A program made the translations under genes and the position numbers. The notes below the pieces were generated by a model that ran no database searches, was not told where the DNA came from, and was given only the letters and a program-made list of their open reading frames with translations. A DNA stretch of 35,628 nucleotides from Micromonospora radicis (GTDB taxonomy: Bacteria; Actinomycetota; Actinomycetes; Mycobacteriales; Micromonosporaceae), in NCBI RefSeq assembly GCF_003583405.1, contig NZ_QXEC01000038.1, forward strand, positions 1 through 35,628, written 5' to 3'. Positions 1-7,876 of the stretch are shown piece after piece; position 1 is the first letter of the stretch, and each line of letters opens with the position of its first letter.

Positions 1-30
1 GAAACAATTGGCACTGGCTTATCAAGCACC

Positions 31-51
31 CTGTTGAGTTCTCAAAGAACA
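31..51 (-). promoter_or_regulatory. boxA-like element in rRNA operon leader
   Basis: Read on the minus strand this is TGTTCTTTGAGAAC followed by TCAACAG, the boxA-type antitermination/processing element found in leaders of actinobacterial rRNA operons. It lies just before the left edge of the window, so the 16S rRNA gene should begin a short distance beyond position 1 on the minus strand. The gene itself is not in the window; its presence is inferred from the leader. Confidence 0.8.
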
Positions 52-106
52 ACCACACACCAAACTCGGATCCGAATCTCGAAACCGCGTCTGGGGCAAC
101 CGCTCC

Positions 107-135
107 AAACTATCCGAATCGCCCTTCGAGGTCAA
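107..135 (-). promoter_or_regulatory. rRNA operon promoter, proximal
   Basis: On the minus strand a -35 hexamer TTGACC (130-135) is separated by exactly 17 bp from a -10 hexamer TAGTTT (107-112). It is the promoter closest to the boxA leader and has the best -35 match of the three. Start sites are predicted, not measured. Confidence 0.65.
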
Positions 136-270
136 CCTGAACTATCAGGCATCTTCGAGGATCACTCGGCCCACGTCAGCGCACGCCTCTCGGCGATCGC
201 TTCTTCCGTGGAGAACCGCAGACCGGCCAGTCGCCTCGCGGCGACCCGCCCGGACCCTGCCGGCCCCAGA

Positions 271-299
271 ACCTTACCCGGTCGGCTTCGCGATCGCAA
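271..299 (-). promoter_or_regulatory. rRNA operon promoter, middle
   Basis: On the minus strand TTGCGA (294-299) and TAAGGT (271-276) are separated by 17 bp. It is the second of three equally built hexamer pairs upstream of the rRNA leader. Confidence 0.5.
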
Positions 300-415
300 C
301 CCCAACTTTCGAGGCCGTTCGCACCACCCGGTCTCGGCCCCGCGATCGACATCGTCTCCGCAGGACCGGCGCCCGTTCTCGGCCGGTTTGCCCCGGCCTC
401 CCGCGTGCAGAGAGA

Positions 416-444
416 AAGTTACGCGGACGCCCCGGAGAAGGCAA
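416..444 (-). promoter_or_regulatory. rRNA operon promoter, distal
   Basis: On the minus strand TTGCCT (439-444) and TAACTT (416-421) are separated by 17 bp. It is the most distal of three tandem sigma-70-type promoters. Tandem promoters are usual for actinobacterial rRNA operons. The stretch 60-560 holds no convincing gene on either strand. Confidence 0.5.
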
Positions 445-560
445 ATCATGGTTCGTCAATGCCTCGATGCGGCGTCGGCGCCATGGTCGGCCGCATCCCC
501 GGACTGCCGCCCGCTCGCGCCGACGACCGTGAAGCGCTTCGGCGTGCCAGAGTGTCAGGC

Positions 561-788
561 ATGGATGACGTGTCCCGGCCCGCCAGCCCGGTCCTCGCCG
601 AGGACGCACTGCTCGGGCTTCTGCTGCCGTTCTGGCAGCTGATCATCGGAGCGTTCGTGCTCTTCGCCGTCCTGGTGTCGATCGGACGGCTGGCCCGCCG
701 GGGCCCATCGCGGATGAGCACGGCGCTGCTGGTCACCGCTGCGGCGATCGCCGGGTTCGCGGTGGTGGGCGTACTGCTGCAGGGATAA
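561..788 (+). CDS. small two-helix membrane protein, function unknown
   Basis: This 75-residue protein starts at ATG 561. Longer in-frame versions add an unstructured stretch that overlaps the rRNA promoter region, so the short form is preferred. Two hydrophobic segments are visible, about residues 20-40 (rich in L, I, F, V, A) and 55-73 (ending in VVGVLLQG), joined by a short basic loop with RLARRGPSR. Basic residues between the helices suggest a cytoplasmic loop. The gene is convergent with the nitrilase-family gene, with only 7 bp between their stops. No family is recognised. It could be a conserved Micromonosporaceae orphan; coding is supported by the clean helices rather than by homology. 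Confidence 0.55.
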   Translation: MDDVSRPASPVLAEDALLGLLLPFWQLIIGAFVLFAVLVSIGRLARRGPSRMSTALLVTAAAIAGFAVVGVLLQG

Positions 789-795
789 TGGGCGT

Positions 796-1593
796 TCAGA
801 GCCGGCGGTTGGCGAGGCTCGGCAGCTCGGTACGGATCCGAGAGAGGCAGTCGAGGTCCACGTCGGCGAGCGCGAACCCCGGGCCGTCGGGCACCTGGGA
901 CAACACCGTGCCCCACGGGTCGACCACCATGCTGCGCCCGTAACAGGTACGGCCCGGCTCATGGTCGCCGGTCTGCCCAGCGGCTGCCACGAAACACTGG
1001 TTCTCGATCGCCCGGGCGCGCAGCAGCACCTCCCAGTGATCACGGCCGGTGTGCATCATGAACGCCGCCGGCACCACCAGCAGATGTGCGCCACCGTCGG
1101 TGGCCAACTGCCGATACAACTCGGGGAAACGCAGGTCGTAACAGATGGACAGGCCGACCCGCAGTCCCTCGACGTCGACCACCACCGGCCGCTCCCCCGC
1201 GGCCACCGTCGCAGACTCGCGGTACGACACCCGGCCGGGGATCTCCACGTCGTACAGATGGATCTTGCGGTAGCTGGCGGCGAGCCGGCCGGCGCGGTCG
1301 AAGACCAGCGTGGTGTTCCAGGTGCGCTCGGGGTCGGGACCGGCCTCGTGGAACGAGCCGGCGATCAGCCAGATGCCGCGCCTACGGGCAACCGCGGCAA
1401 AGAACTGCCCCACCGCACCGTCGGCGGGCTCCGGTGCGGGCATCCCCGCACCGGGCCCCAGATAGTCGACGTACTCGGGGAGGAGCACCAGGTCCGCACC
1501 GGCGCCGACCGCACGGTCGATCAAGACCTCCGCGGCGGCGAGGTTCGCCTCCCGGTCGTCGCGGGAGTTCAGCTGGCAGACGGCGACACGCAT
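796..1593 (-). CDS. carbon-nitrogen hydrolase (nitrilase superfamily, Nit-like amidase)
   Basis: This 265-residue protein is of the usual length for a single-domain nitrilase-superfamily hydrolase. These cytoplasmic enzymes cleave C-N bonds of amides through a Glu-Lys-Cys triad. All three are visible: Glu40 in LLPEY, Lys110 in YRKIHLYD and Cys151 in SICYDLRFPELYR. The Lys and Cys contexts resemble the Nit1/Nit2 and omega-amidase branch, whose members act on deaminated glutathione or alpha-keto acid amides. The exact substrate cannot be read from sequence. The gene lies 60 bp downstream of clpX on the same strand and might be read through from it, although no functional link is known. Start ATG 1593 gives the expected MRVAVCQLNS beginning. 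Confidence 0.9.
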   Translation of the reverse strand: MRVAVCQLNSRDDREANLAAAEVLIDRAVGAGADLVLLPEYVDYLGPGAGMPAPEPADGAVGQFFAAVARRRGIWLIAGSFHEAGPDPERTWNTTLVFDRAGRLAASYRKIHLYDVEIPGRVSYRESATVAAGERPVVVDVEGLRVGLSICYDLRFPELYRQLATDGGAHLLVVPAAFMMHTGRDHWEVLLRARAIENQCFVAAAGQTGDHEPGRTCYGRSMVVDPWGTVLSQVPDGPGFALADVDLDCLSRIRTELPSLANRRL

Positions 1594-1653
1594 GACTGCC
1601 AGCGTACGGGCGAAGTCACCGCGGCGGCAGCACGAGCCACGGGCACCGAACGG

Positions 1654-2949
1654 TCAGGCGGACTTCTCCTCGCGTTCGCGGCGCGCCCGACGGCCGGTGA
1701 ACTCGCGCGGCACGATGGTCGGGTTGACGTTCTCCAGCACCACCTCGCGGGTGATGAGCACCCGGGCGGCATCCGGGTTGCTGGGCACCTCGTACATCAC
1801 GGAGAGCAGGACCTCCTCCATGATGGCGCGCAGCCCACGGGCGCCGGTGCCGCGCAGCATCGCCTGGTCGGCGATGGCCTCCAGGGCCGGCCGTTCGAAC
1901 TCCAGCTCGACGCCGTCCAGCTCGAAGAGCCGCTGGTACTGGCGGACCAACGCGTTACGCGGCTCGGTGAGGATGCGGACCAGGGCGGTCCGGTCGAGGC
2001 TGCGCACGCTGGTGATCACCGGCAGCCGACCGATGAACTCCGGGATCAGACCGAACTTGAGCATGTCCTCCGGCATCACCTGACTGAAGATGTCGTCGGT
2101 GGAACGCTCGGAGACGGCCCGAAGCCGGGCACCGAAGCCGGTGCCGCCGTGGCCGGTACGGGCCTCGATGATCTGGTCCAGACCGGCGAAGGCACCACCA
2201 CAGATAAACAGCACGTTCGTGGTGTCGATCTGGATGAACTCCTGGTGCGGGTGTTTCCGGCCACCCTGCGGTGGCACGTTCGCCACGGTGCCCTCGAGCA
2301 TCTTCAACAGCGCCTGCTGGACACCCTCACCGGAGACGTCCCGAGTGATCGACGGATTCTCCGACTTGCGGGCGATCTTGTCGATCTCGTCGATGTAGAT
2401 GATGCCGGTCTCGGCGCGCTTGATGTCGTAGTCGGCGGCCTGGATCAGCTTGAGGAGGATGTTCTCCACGTCCTCGCCGACGTAGCCGGCCTCGGTCAGC
2501 GCGGTGGCGTCGGCGACGGCGAAGGGGACGTTGAGCATCCGGGCGAGCGTCTGCGCCAGGTGGGTCTTGCCGCACCCGGTCGGGCCGAGCAGCAGGATGT
2601 TCGACTTGGCCAGCTCGACGCCGTCACTGTTGGCGCCCGGCGCGTTGGCCGCCTCCGCCTGGATCCGCTTGTAGTGGTTGTAGACCGCGACGGCGAGCGC
2701 CTTCTTGGCCTGCTCCTGCCCCACCACGTAGGTGTCGAGGAACTGGCAGATCTCCATCGGCTTGGGAAGCTCTTCCCACTTCACCTCGCCGGACTCGGCC
2801 AACTCCTCTTCGATGATCTCGTTACAGAGATCGATGCACTCGTCGCAGATGTAGACCCCGGGGCCCGCGATGAGCTTCTTGACCTGCTTCTGCGACTTGC
2901 CGCAGAAGGAGCACTTGAGTAGGTCGCCGCCGTCACCGATCCGTGCCAC
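1654..2949 (-). CDS. clpX: ATP-dependent Clp protease ATP-binding subunit ClpX
   Basis: ClpX is the hexameric AAA+ unfoldase that selects substrates and threads them into the ClpP chamber. The 431-residue product has the full architecture. An N-terminal C4 zinc-binding domain has Cys13, Cys16, Cys35 and Cys38. Walker A is GPTGCGKT (122-129), the GYVG pore loop is near 155-158, Walker B is IIYIDE (183-188), and the arginine-bearing box FIGRLPVI lies in the second half. A TGFGA segment lies in the region expected for the ClpP-docking loop. The start is GTG 2949, preceded on the coding strand by GGGAGAA. It lies downstream of clpP1-clpP2 on the same strand but a strong hairpin separates them, so it probably has its own promoter in 2950-3107. 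Confidence 0.98.
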   Translation of the reverse strand: MARIGDGGDLLKCSFCGKSQKQVKKLIAGPGVYICDECIDLCNEIIEEELAESGEVKWEELPKPMEICQFLDTYVVGQEQAKKALAVAVYNHYKRIQAEAANAPGANSDGVELAKSNILLLGPTGCGKTHLAQTLARMLNVPFAVADATALTEAGYVGEDVENILLKLIQAADYDIKRAETGIIYIDEIDKIARKSENPSITRDVSGEGVQQALLKMLEGTVANVPPQGGRKHPHQEFIQIDTTNVLFICGGAFAGLDQIIEARTGHGGTGFGARLRAVSERSTDDIFSQVMPEDMLKFGLIPEFIGRLPVITSVRSLDRTALVRILTEPRNALVRQYQRLFELDGVELEFERPALEAIADQAMLRGTGARGLRAIMEEVLLSVMYEVPSNPDAARVLITREVVLENVNPTIVPREFTGRRARREREEKSA

Positions 2950-3107
2950 CTACGTTCTCCCTGCACTCATCGGCCGGAGCCCCGGCCACGACCTGCGGAC
3001 GCTACGCTCCGCCCGTCTTCTTCTCACCCCGTCGGTCGCCCGACGAAGCGGTACTGAACCGACGTTACCCGCTGGCGGAGGTTTCTCCGACCCCCAAAAC
3101 GGGTGTG

Positions 3108-3144
3108 TCAGAGGTCGACCGACGACGGGCCGGCCGACCTCTGA
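3108..3144 (-). terminator. hairpin terminator of clpP1-clpP2
   Basis: TCAGAGGTCG (3108-3117) and CGACCTCTGA (3135-3144) form a perfect 10-bp stem. It starts 12 nt after the clpP2 stop on the minus strand. There is no U-tract, which is common for actinobacterial hairpin terminators. Confidence 0.7.
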
Positions 3145-3155
3145 CCCGGTACCGG

Positions 3156-3818
3156 TCAGCTGGCGGCGTTCGCGGCCAGCAGCCCCTTCTTGCGGCTACT
3201 GAGGATCGTGTCGACCAACCCGTACTCGCGGGACTCCTCGGCCGTCATGATTTTGTCCCGGTCGATGTCCTTACGGACCTTCTCGACCGGCTGGTTGCAG
3301 TGCCGGGAGAGCATCTCCTCGAGCTGGGTACGCATCCGCAGGATCTCCCGGGCCTGGATCTCGATGTCCGAGCCCTGCCCGTAGCCGCCCTCGGTGGCCG
3401 GCTGGTGGATGATGATCCGCGAGTTCGGCAGCGCCATCCGCTTGCCCGGCGTGCCGGCCGACAGCAGTACCGCCGCAGCCGAGGCGGCCTGGCCGAGGCA
3501 GACCGTCTGGATGTCCGGCCGGACGTACTGCATGGTGTCGTAGATCGCCGTCATCGCGGTGAACGAGCCGCCGGGCGAGTTGATGTACATGATGATGTCC
3601 CGGTCGGGGTCCGTCCCCTCCAGGGTCAGCAGCTGGGCCATCACGTCGTTGGCCGACGCGTCGTCCACCTGGACACCGAGGAAGATGATCCGGTCCTCGA
3701 AGAGCTTGTTGTACGGGTTGGACTCCTTGACCCCGTACGAAGTGCGCTCGACGAACGACGGCAGGACGTAGCGGTTGTGCACGGCCGCGAACTGGGGCGG
3801 CAGGCTGAGGTCGGTCAT
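3156..3818 (-). CDS. clpP2: ATP-dependent Clp protease proteolytic subunit ClpP2
   Basis: This is one of two ClpP peptidase subunits. Actinobacterial ClpP1 and ClpP2 are known to assemble into a mixed double-heptamer partnered by ClpX or ClpC1. The 220-residue protein has nucleophile Ser113 in GQAASAAA, His138 in IIIHQP and the acidic residue in the RKDIDRD segment near 184. The SPGGS loop (81-85) helps form the oxyanion site. The start ATG 3818 is set by GAGGAGCAGACG just upstream and by the family's N-terminal length; the reading frame remains open further upstream but that part overlaps clpP1. Only 14 bp separate it from the clpP1 stop, so the two are co-transcribed and probably translated in equal amounts. 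Confidence 0.97.
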   Translation of the reverse strand: MTDLSLPPQFAAVHNRYVLPSFVERTSYGVKESNPYNKLFEDRIIFLGVQVDDASANDVMAQLLTLEGTDPDRDIIMYINSPGGSFTAMTAIYDTMQYVRPDIQTVCLGQAASAAAVLLSAGTPGKRMALPNSRIIIHQPATEGGYGQGSDIEIQAREILRMRTQLEEMLSRHCNQPVEKVRKDIDRDKIMTAEESREYGLVDTILSSRKKGLLAANAAS

Positions 3819-3832
3819 CGTCTGCTCCTCGA

Positions 3833-4474
3833 TCAGCTCAGGGTCCCGGCGCCCTCGGGAACCTGGGCGGCCCCGATGATCACCTTGTCGATGAAGCCGT
3901 AGTCCATGGCCTCCTGGGCGGTGAACCAGCGGTCGCGGTCCGAGTCCGCCTCGATCTGCGCCTGGGCCTGGCCGGTGTGGTGCGCGACCCGCTCCTGGAA
4001 CATCCGCTTGGTGTAGAGCATCTGCTCGGCCTGGATCGCGATGTCCGACGCGGTGCCGCCGAGGCCACCCGAGGGCTGGTGCATCATGATCCGTGCGTGC
4101 GGCAGGGCGTACCGCTTGCCCTTGGTGCCCGCGCAGAGCAGCAGCTGGCCCATGGAGGCCGCCATGCCCATCGCCACGGTCGACACGTCGTTGTCGATGT
4201 ACTGCATGGTGTCGTAGATCGCCATGCCGGAGTAGACCGAGCCACCCGGCGAGTTGATCCAGAGGAAGATGTCCCGGTCCGGGTCCTCCGCCGCGAGCAG
4301 CAGCAGCTGCGCGCAGATGCGGTTGGCCACCTGGTCGTTCACCTCGCTGCCCAGGAAGATAATCCGTTCCTTGAGCAACCGGTTGTAGACCGAGTCGTCG
4401 AGGTTGCCAATTGAGTCGCCACCTCGGGCGTCGATCGCCCGGAGCGGCTTCGCTGGGATGTGCATGTCGGTCAT
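3833..4474 (-). CDS. clpP1: ATP-dependent Clp protease proteolytic subunit ClpP1
   Basis: This 213-residue partner ClpP subunit is first in the operon. Catalytic residues are Ser107 (GMAASMGQ), His132 (IMMHQPSG) and the Asp of ADSDRD near 177. The substrate loop INSPGGS (73-79) is intact. Start ATG 4474 gives MTDMHIPAKP; a second Met at residue 4 is possible. The protein differs clearly from ClpP2 in its ends and active-site surroundings, as expected for subunits with non-overlapping roles. A ClgR-type box 78 bp upstream suggests activation during proteotoxic stress, as known for clpP operons of Streptomyces, Corynebacterium and Mycobacterium. Confidence 0.97.
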   Translation of the reverse strand: MTDMHIPAKPLRAIDARGGDSIGNLDDSVYNRLLKERIIFLGSEVNDQVANRICAQLLLLAAEDPDRDIFLWINSPGGSVYSGMAIYDTMQYIDNDVSTVAMGMAASMGQLLLCAGTKGKRYALPHARIMMHQPSGGLGGTASDIAIQAEQMLYTKRMFQERVAHHTGQAQAQIEADSDRDRWFTAQEAMDYGFIDKVIIGAAQVPEGAGTLS

Positions 4475-4507
4475 GGCAGCCCTTCGCTCTCCGTACCGTC
4501 GTGTCCG

Positions 4508-4565
4508 ACACTAACCGCTTGGCCGGGCGCCAGAGTCCCGCTCCAAGCACTGTTCGCTCTCAGCG
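4508..4565 (-). promoter_or_regulatory. clpP1-clpP2 promoter with ClgR-type operator
   Basis: On the minus strand CGCTGAGAGCGAAC (4552-4565) fits the core of the ClgR consensus reported for Corynebacterium (CGCYNANRGCGWWS) at every position. A candidate -10, TAGTGT (4508-4513), lies downstream with no good -35. That arrangement is typical for a promoter that depends on an activator bound near -57. ClgR itself is not encoded in this window. Confidence 0.65.
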
Positions 4566-4599
4566 CAGGGGCCCCACGAGGCGTACCCGGAAAGGGATC

Positions 4600-4635
4600 G
4601 GGCCACCACCCACCGCAACCGGCGGACGGTGGCCC
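4600..4635 (-). terminator. hairpin terminator of tig
   Basis: GGGCCACC (4600-4607) and GGTGGCCC (4628-4635) form a perfect 8-bp stem, 9 nt after the trigger factor stop on the minus strand. It separates tig from the clpP1 promoter. Confidence 0.6.
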
Positions 4636-4644
4636 ACCCAGCGA

Positions 4645-5991
4645 TCAGTGCTCGTGCGCGTGCTCCGCCTCACTGGCCTCACGCAGCGCGTCCAGACTGA
4701 TCTCGTTACCGGCCGAATCCTTGATCGTGATGCGCTCCATGACCGCGGCGAGCGCCTTGCCCCGCCGCACGTCACCGAAGACCGCACCGGCCGTGCCCGA
4801 GCGGACCAGCTGGTCGTAGTACTGCTGCGGCGCCATGCCGGCCCGCTGGGCGCGGTGGACGATCTCGTGACCGAACTCGTCGTCGGAGACCTGCACGTCC
4901 TCGGCGTCGGCCAGGGTGTCGAGCAGCAGCTGGACCTTGACGCCCTGGGTGGCGGCCTCGGTCAGCTCGGTGTCGATCTGCTCCTCGGTCTTCTCCTCGG
5001 CGGCGAGGTAGTCCTCCAGCGAGGCGCCGATGCGCTCCAGCTGGTCGACCATGGCTTGCTTGCGGCTCTCCACCTCGTCACGGATGACGCCCTCGGGCGC
5101 CGGCACCTCGGCCGCCTCGACGAGCTGCTCGAGGGCCTTGTCCCGGGCTGCGTAGATCTGCTCCACCCGCTTGCCCCGGGTGACCCGCTCGCGCAGGTCG
5201 TTGCGCAGTTCCTCGATGGTGTCGAACTCGCTCGCCAGCTGCGCGAACTCGTCGTTCAGCTCGGGCAGTTCCTTCTCCTTGACCGTACGCACGGTCACCA
5301 CCACGTCGGCGTCGCGGCCGGCGAACTCGCCACCGACGAGCTGGGTGGTGAAGGTCGTCTCCTCACCGGCGGCGAGGCCGACCAGTGCCTCGTCCAGGCC
5401 CGGCAGCAGCTGCTTGCTGCCCACCTCGTGGGAGATGTTGCTGGCCGAGCCGCCCGGCACCTCCTCGCCGTCGACGGTCGCCCGCAGGTCGATCTGCACG
5501 TAGTCGCCCTCGGCGGCGGCCCGCTCGACCGTCTTCAGGGTGGCGAACCGCTCACGCAGGTTCTTCACCTGCTCGTCGATCTCGCTGTCGTCGATCTGCA
5601 GCTCGTCGACGGTCACCTCGATGGCGGCCAGATCCGGCACGGTGATCTCCGGCCGGACGTCCACCTCGGCGGTGAAGTTCAGCGAGTCACCGTCGTTGAA
5701 CTCGGTGATGTCGACCTCGGGACGACCGAGGGTCTTCAGGTCGTGTTCACGGACCGCGGCGAGGATGTTCTGCGGGATGGCCTCCTGCACCGCCTCGTTG
5801 AGCACGGTGCCCCGACCCACCCGCTGGTCGATGATCGCCGCCGGCACCTTCCCCTTACGGAACCCGGGGATCTGGATCTGCTGGCCGATCTCCCGGTACG
5901 CCTTCTTGAGGCTCGGCTCGAGCTCGACGAACGGCACCTCGATGGCGAGCCGCACGCGCGTCGGGCTCAGAGTCTCGACGGTGCTCTTCAC
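4645..5991 (-). CDS. tig: trigger factor (ribosome-associated chaperone, peptidyl-prolyl isomerase)
   Basis: Trigger factor binds ribosomal protein L23 at the tunnel exit and shields nascent chains. This 448-residue protein starts with GTG 5991, preceded by AAGGAG with good spacing. The frame stays open upstream through the tRNA-Pro region, but that part is not trigger-factor-like. The N-terminal ribosome-binding domain carries the signature PGFRKGKVP (about 42-50). The FKBP-like isomerase domain follows (about 155-240, beginning GDYVQIDL and containing QLLPGLDEAL), then a long helical C-terminal chaperone domain ending in an acidic/His-rich tail (AEHAHEH). Placement next to clpP/clpX is the common bacterial arrangement, linking folding of new chains to degradation. 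Confidence 0.97.
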   Translation of the reverse strand: MKSTVETLSPTRVRLAIEVPFVELEPSLKKAYREIGQQIQIPGFRKGKVPAAIIDQRVGRGTVLNEAVQEAIPQNILAAVREHDLKTLGRPEVDITEFNDGDSLNFTAEVDVRPEITVPDLAAIEVTVDELQIDDSEIDEQVKNLRERFATLKTVERAAAEGDYVQIDLRATVDGEEVPGGSASNISHEVGSKQLLPGLDEALVGLAAGEETTFTTQLVGGEFAGRDADVVVTVRTVKEKELPELNDEFAQLASEFDTIEELRNDLRERVTRGKRVEQIYAARDKALEQLVEAAEVPAPEGVIRDEVESRKQAMVDQLERIGASLEDYLAAEEKTEEQIDTELTEAATQGVKVQLLLDTLADAEDVQVSDDEFGHEIVHRAQRAGMAPQQYYDQLVRSGTAGAVFGDVRRGKALAAVMERITIKDSAGNEISLDALREASEAEHAHEH

Positions 5992-6149
5992 AGGCGTACT
6001 CCTTGACGGATCTCGGTTTGAATCTGGGCGCACTTTCGGCCCATCGAGTGTAGGCGAACCGACGTGGCCGACCGGCAGCGCCCAGGGACCGGCGGCGGGC
6101 GTCCCGCCCACCAGCCGTCCCGGATGCGCCGGACCCACGCTCGCGGCAG

Positions 6150-6223
6150 TCGGGGTGGCGGGATTTGAACCCACGGCCCCTCGCTCCCAAAGCGAGTGCG
6201 CTACCAAGCTGCGCCACACCCCG
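6150..6223 (-). tRNA. tRNA-Pro (anticodon UGG)
   Basis: The minus-strand sequence folds as a full cloverleaf of 74 nt with acceptor stem CGGGGTG/CACCCCG, D stem GCGC, anticodon stem CTCGC/GCGAG with loop TTTGGGA (anticodon TGG), and T stem GTGGG/CCCGC. The discriminator is A at 6150 and CCA is not encoded. A -10-like TAGACT lies at 6235-6240 on the same strand. It reads proline codons ending in A/G. Confidence 0.95.
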
Positions 6224-6489
6224 TGGCGTCGAGCAGTCTATGCCGTCGCCACGACAATGGGATGCCGGGGCGCCACCCAACGCGCCGAACAACCACAAAC
6301 CGGACATGCCGCCGTTCCAGTCAGGGACGGTCGGCACCGTTTCGCCGATGTTGCGATGTCCGCGGTGAAGGGATACCGCCAGATCCGCGTACTTTGTGCG
6401 GGCACCGCCGACGCGGCGCCGGGATACGCCCGCGCGGGCGCCGCGGGCATTGGGTAAGCTGTCGGGCGCGTCCGGTTTTCCGGGCGTAC

Positions 6490-6563
6490 GCGGGCGTAGC
6501 TCAATGGCAGAGCTTCAGTCTTCCAAACTGACGGTGCGAGTTCGATTCTCGTCGCCCGCTCCA
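6490..6563 (+). tRNA. tRNA-Gly (anticodon UCC), AICE integration target
   Basis: The cloverleaf is complete: acceptor GCGGGCG/CGCCCGC, D stem GCTC/GAGC, anticodon stem TCAGT/ACTGA with loop CTTCCAA (anticodon TCC), T stem GCGAG/CTCGT, discriminator T and an encoded CCA. A TAAGCT -10-like box lies at 6455-6460. The last 45 nt are repeated at 22273-22317, so the gene is the attachment site of the integrated element. Its 3' half was probably supplied by the element on integration, so the gene is a functional host/element hybrid. Confidence 0.96.
6519..6563 (+). repeat. attL: direct repeat within tRNA-Gly
   Basis: This 45-nt copy runs from the anticodon loop to the encoded CCA. It matches 22273-22317 except at A6539 (G22293) and T6549 (C22303). 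The two differing positions pair with each other in the T stem. Confidence 0.92.
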
Positions 6564-6571
6564 GCACCACC

Positions 6572-6607
6572 GGCCCAGGTCAGCGGCGTTCTCGCCCAAC
6601 CTGGGCC
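6572..6607. terminator. terminator between tRNA-Gly and integrase
   Basis: GGCCCAGGT (6572-6580) and ACCTGGGCC (6599-6607) form a perfect 9-bp stem, followed on the plus strand by a T-containing run. It can end tRNA-Gly transcription and also the leftward integrase operon, whose stop is at 6617. A related CCGGCCCAGGTC sequence sits next to attR, so the element appears to bring its own replacement for the host terminator. Confidence 0.7.
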
Positions 6608-6616
6608 GCTGTCGTT

Positions 6617-7840
6617 CTAGTCATCTTTGATCTTGCGTGCCATTGGCGTGCCAGTAGCACTGTCCGTGCCGCCCGAGGTCGCTTCGCGTGCCTTCCGAGC
6701 GGCCTTCCTGCCCTTGACCGGCTTCTGCTTGTCCTTGGGCTTGGGCTTGCCCGCTGCGCGCTTGGTCTGCTTGGTGATGCGGCGGTTCATGGCGTCGGCG
6801 ATCTCCCGGTCCCGCTCACTGCTGGCGTGCTGGTAGATCAGCGCCGCCCGCATGCTGGCGTGCCCCATCCGGTGCATCAGGTCCCGGGTGCTGGCCCCGG
6901 TCGCCGCCGCGAGGTTGTTGCCGGTGTGCCGCAGGTCGTGGAAGTGGAACCCCTCTGGCATGCCAGCCGCCCGCAGCGCCGCCGCCCAGCCGACCGCCCG
7001 CCGGAAGTTGCCGGAACGCAGCACCGCCCCCTTGTCCCCGGTGAAGACCAGAGCCTCCGGCCCCTCCCCCACGAACTCATCCAGGTGATCGGCCAACACC
7101 AGCCGTGCCGCCGCCGGCAGCGTCACCACCCGATTGCCCGCCTCCGACTTCGGCGGCCCGAACTCCATCCGGTTACGCAACGCCGCCAGCTTGCGCGGCA
7201 CCCGCACCGTGCCCGCCGTCAAGTCCACGTCCCCGCGCCGCAACGCCGCCAGTTCACCCCAGCGCAGCCCCGAGTACGCGGCGACGATCACCAACGCGGA
7301 GTACCGGGCCGGCATCCGTTCCGCGAGCGCGAGCACCTGGACCACGGTCGCCACCGGCCGTTCCGGCGTGTGATAGCGGTCATAGCCCGGGATGCGGCAA
7401 GGGTTCTGTCGGATCAGCTCGTCCTCTTTGACGGCGGTGTTGAGGATCGCCCGCAGCAGCGAGTACGCCTTGACGGCCTGCGGTTCGGTGGTGCCGCCGT
7501 CGAGCAGCGTGCGCCGCCAGGTGCGGATGGTCTGTGGCTTGATCGCGCCCAGGGCGAGCCCGCCGAGGTGCGGACGGATGTGCAGCCGGAACAGGTCCTC
7601 ATAGTTCTCGCGGCTACGCGGCTGGAGCTTCCGTTCGGCGATCCACTTCCGGCCGTACGGCTCAAGCTTGATCTCACCCGCCTCCGGAGCCGACCACTCC
7701 CCCTTGATGATCTCCGACTCCACGAGGGTCAACCACTTGCCCGCCTGCCGCTCCGTCTCGAAGGTGTGCGGCGCCTTCCGCTCCAACCCGTCCGGTCCGA
7801 CGTACCGCGCCTGGAATCGCCCGGACGGCAACCGCCGCAC
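6617..7840 (-). CDS. int: site-specific tyrosine recombinase (AICE integrase)
   Basis: The integrase catalyses integration and, with Xis, excision of the element at tRNA-Gly. From GTG 7840 the protein has 407 residues: an N-terminal arm-binding part, a SAM-like core-binding domain (about 60-145) and the catalytic domain. Catalytic residues are Arg193 (SGLRWGE), Lys231, His301 and Arg304 (HDLRHT), His327 (MGHAS) and Tyr336 (IYQH). The tail is Lys/Arg-rich. The start is odd. The frame upstream reads KGRRRFGNV, normal for this family, but only back to a TGA, with no start codon. The ATG that overlaps the xis stop (7875-7877) is one nucleotide out of frame. Translation must begin at GTG 7840, which lacks a good ribosome site, or the gene has suffered a one-base insertion. 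Confidence 0.93.
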   Translation of the reverse strand: MRRLPSGRFQARYVGPDGLERKAPHTFETERQAGKWLTLVESEIIKGEWSAPEAGEIKLEPYGRKWIAERKLQPRSRENYEDLFRLHIRPHLGGLALGAIKPQTIRTWRRTLLDGGTTEPQAVKAYSLLRAILNTAVKEDELIRQNPCRIPGYDRYHTPERPVATVVQVLALAERMPARYSALVIVAAYSGLRWGELAALRRGDVDLTAGTVRVPRKLAALRNRMEFGPPKSEAGNRVVTLPAAARLVLADHLDEFVGEGPEALVFTGDKGAVLRSGNFRRAVGWAAALRAAGMPEGFHFHDLRHTGNNLAAATGASTRDLMHRMGHASMRAALIYQHASSERDREIADAMNRRITKQTKRAAGKPKPKDKQKPVKGRKAARKAREATSGGTDSATGTPMARKIKDD

Positions 7841-7876
7841 GTTGCCGAAACGCCGCCGGCCCTTGCTTCCCGCCCA

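Noticed and set aside
34..642. 202-codon open frame on the plus strand over the rRNA leader
   Set aside because: The protein is Arg/Pro/Ser low complexity and the DNA is better explained by boxA and three promoters on the other strand.
961..2922. 653-codon open frame on the plus strand
   Set aside because: It is antisense to clpX and the nitrilase-family gene and has antisense-like composition.
4411..6006. 531-codon open frame on the plus strand
   Set aside because: It is antisense to trigger factor; there is no ribosome site and no recognisable domain.
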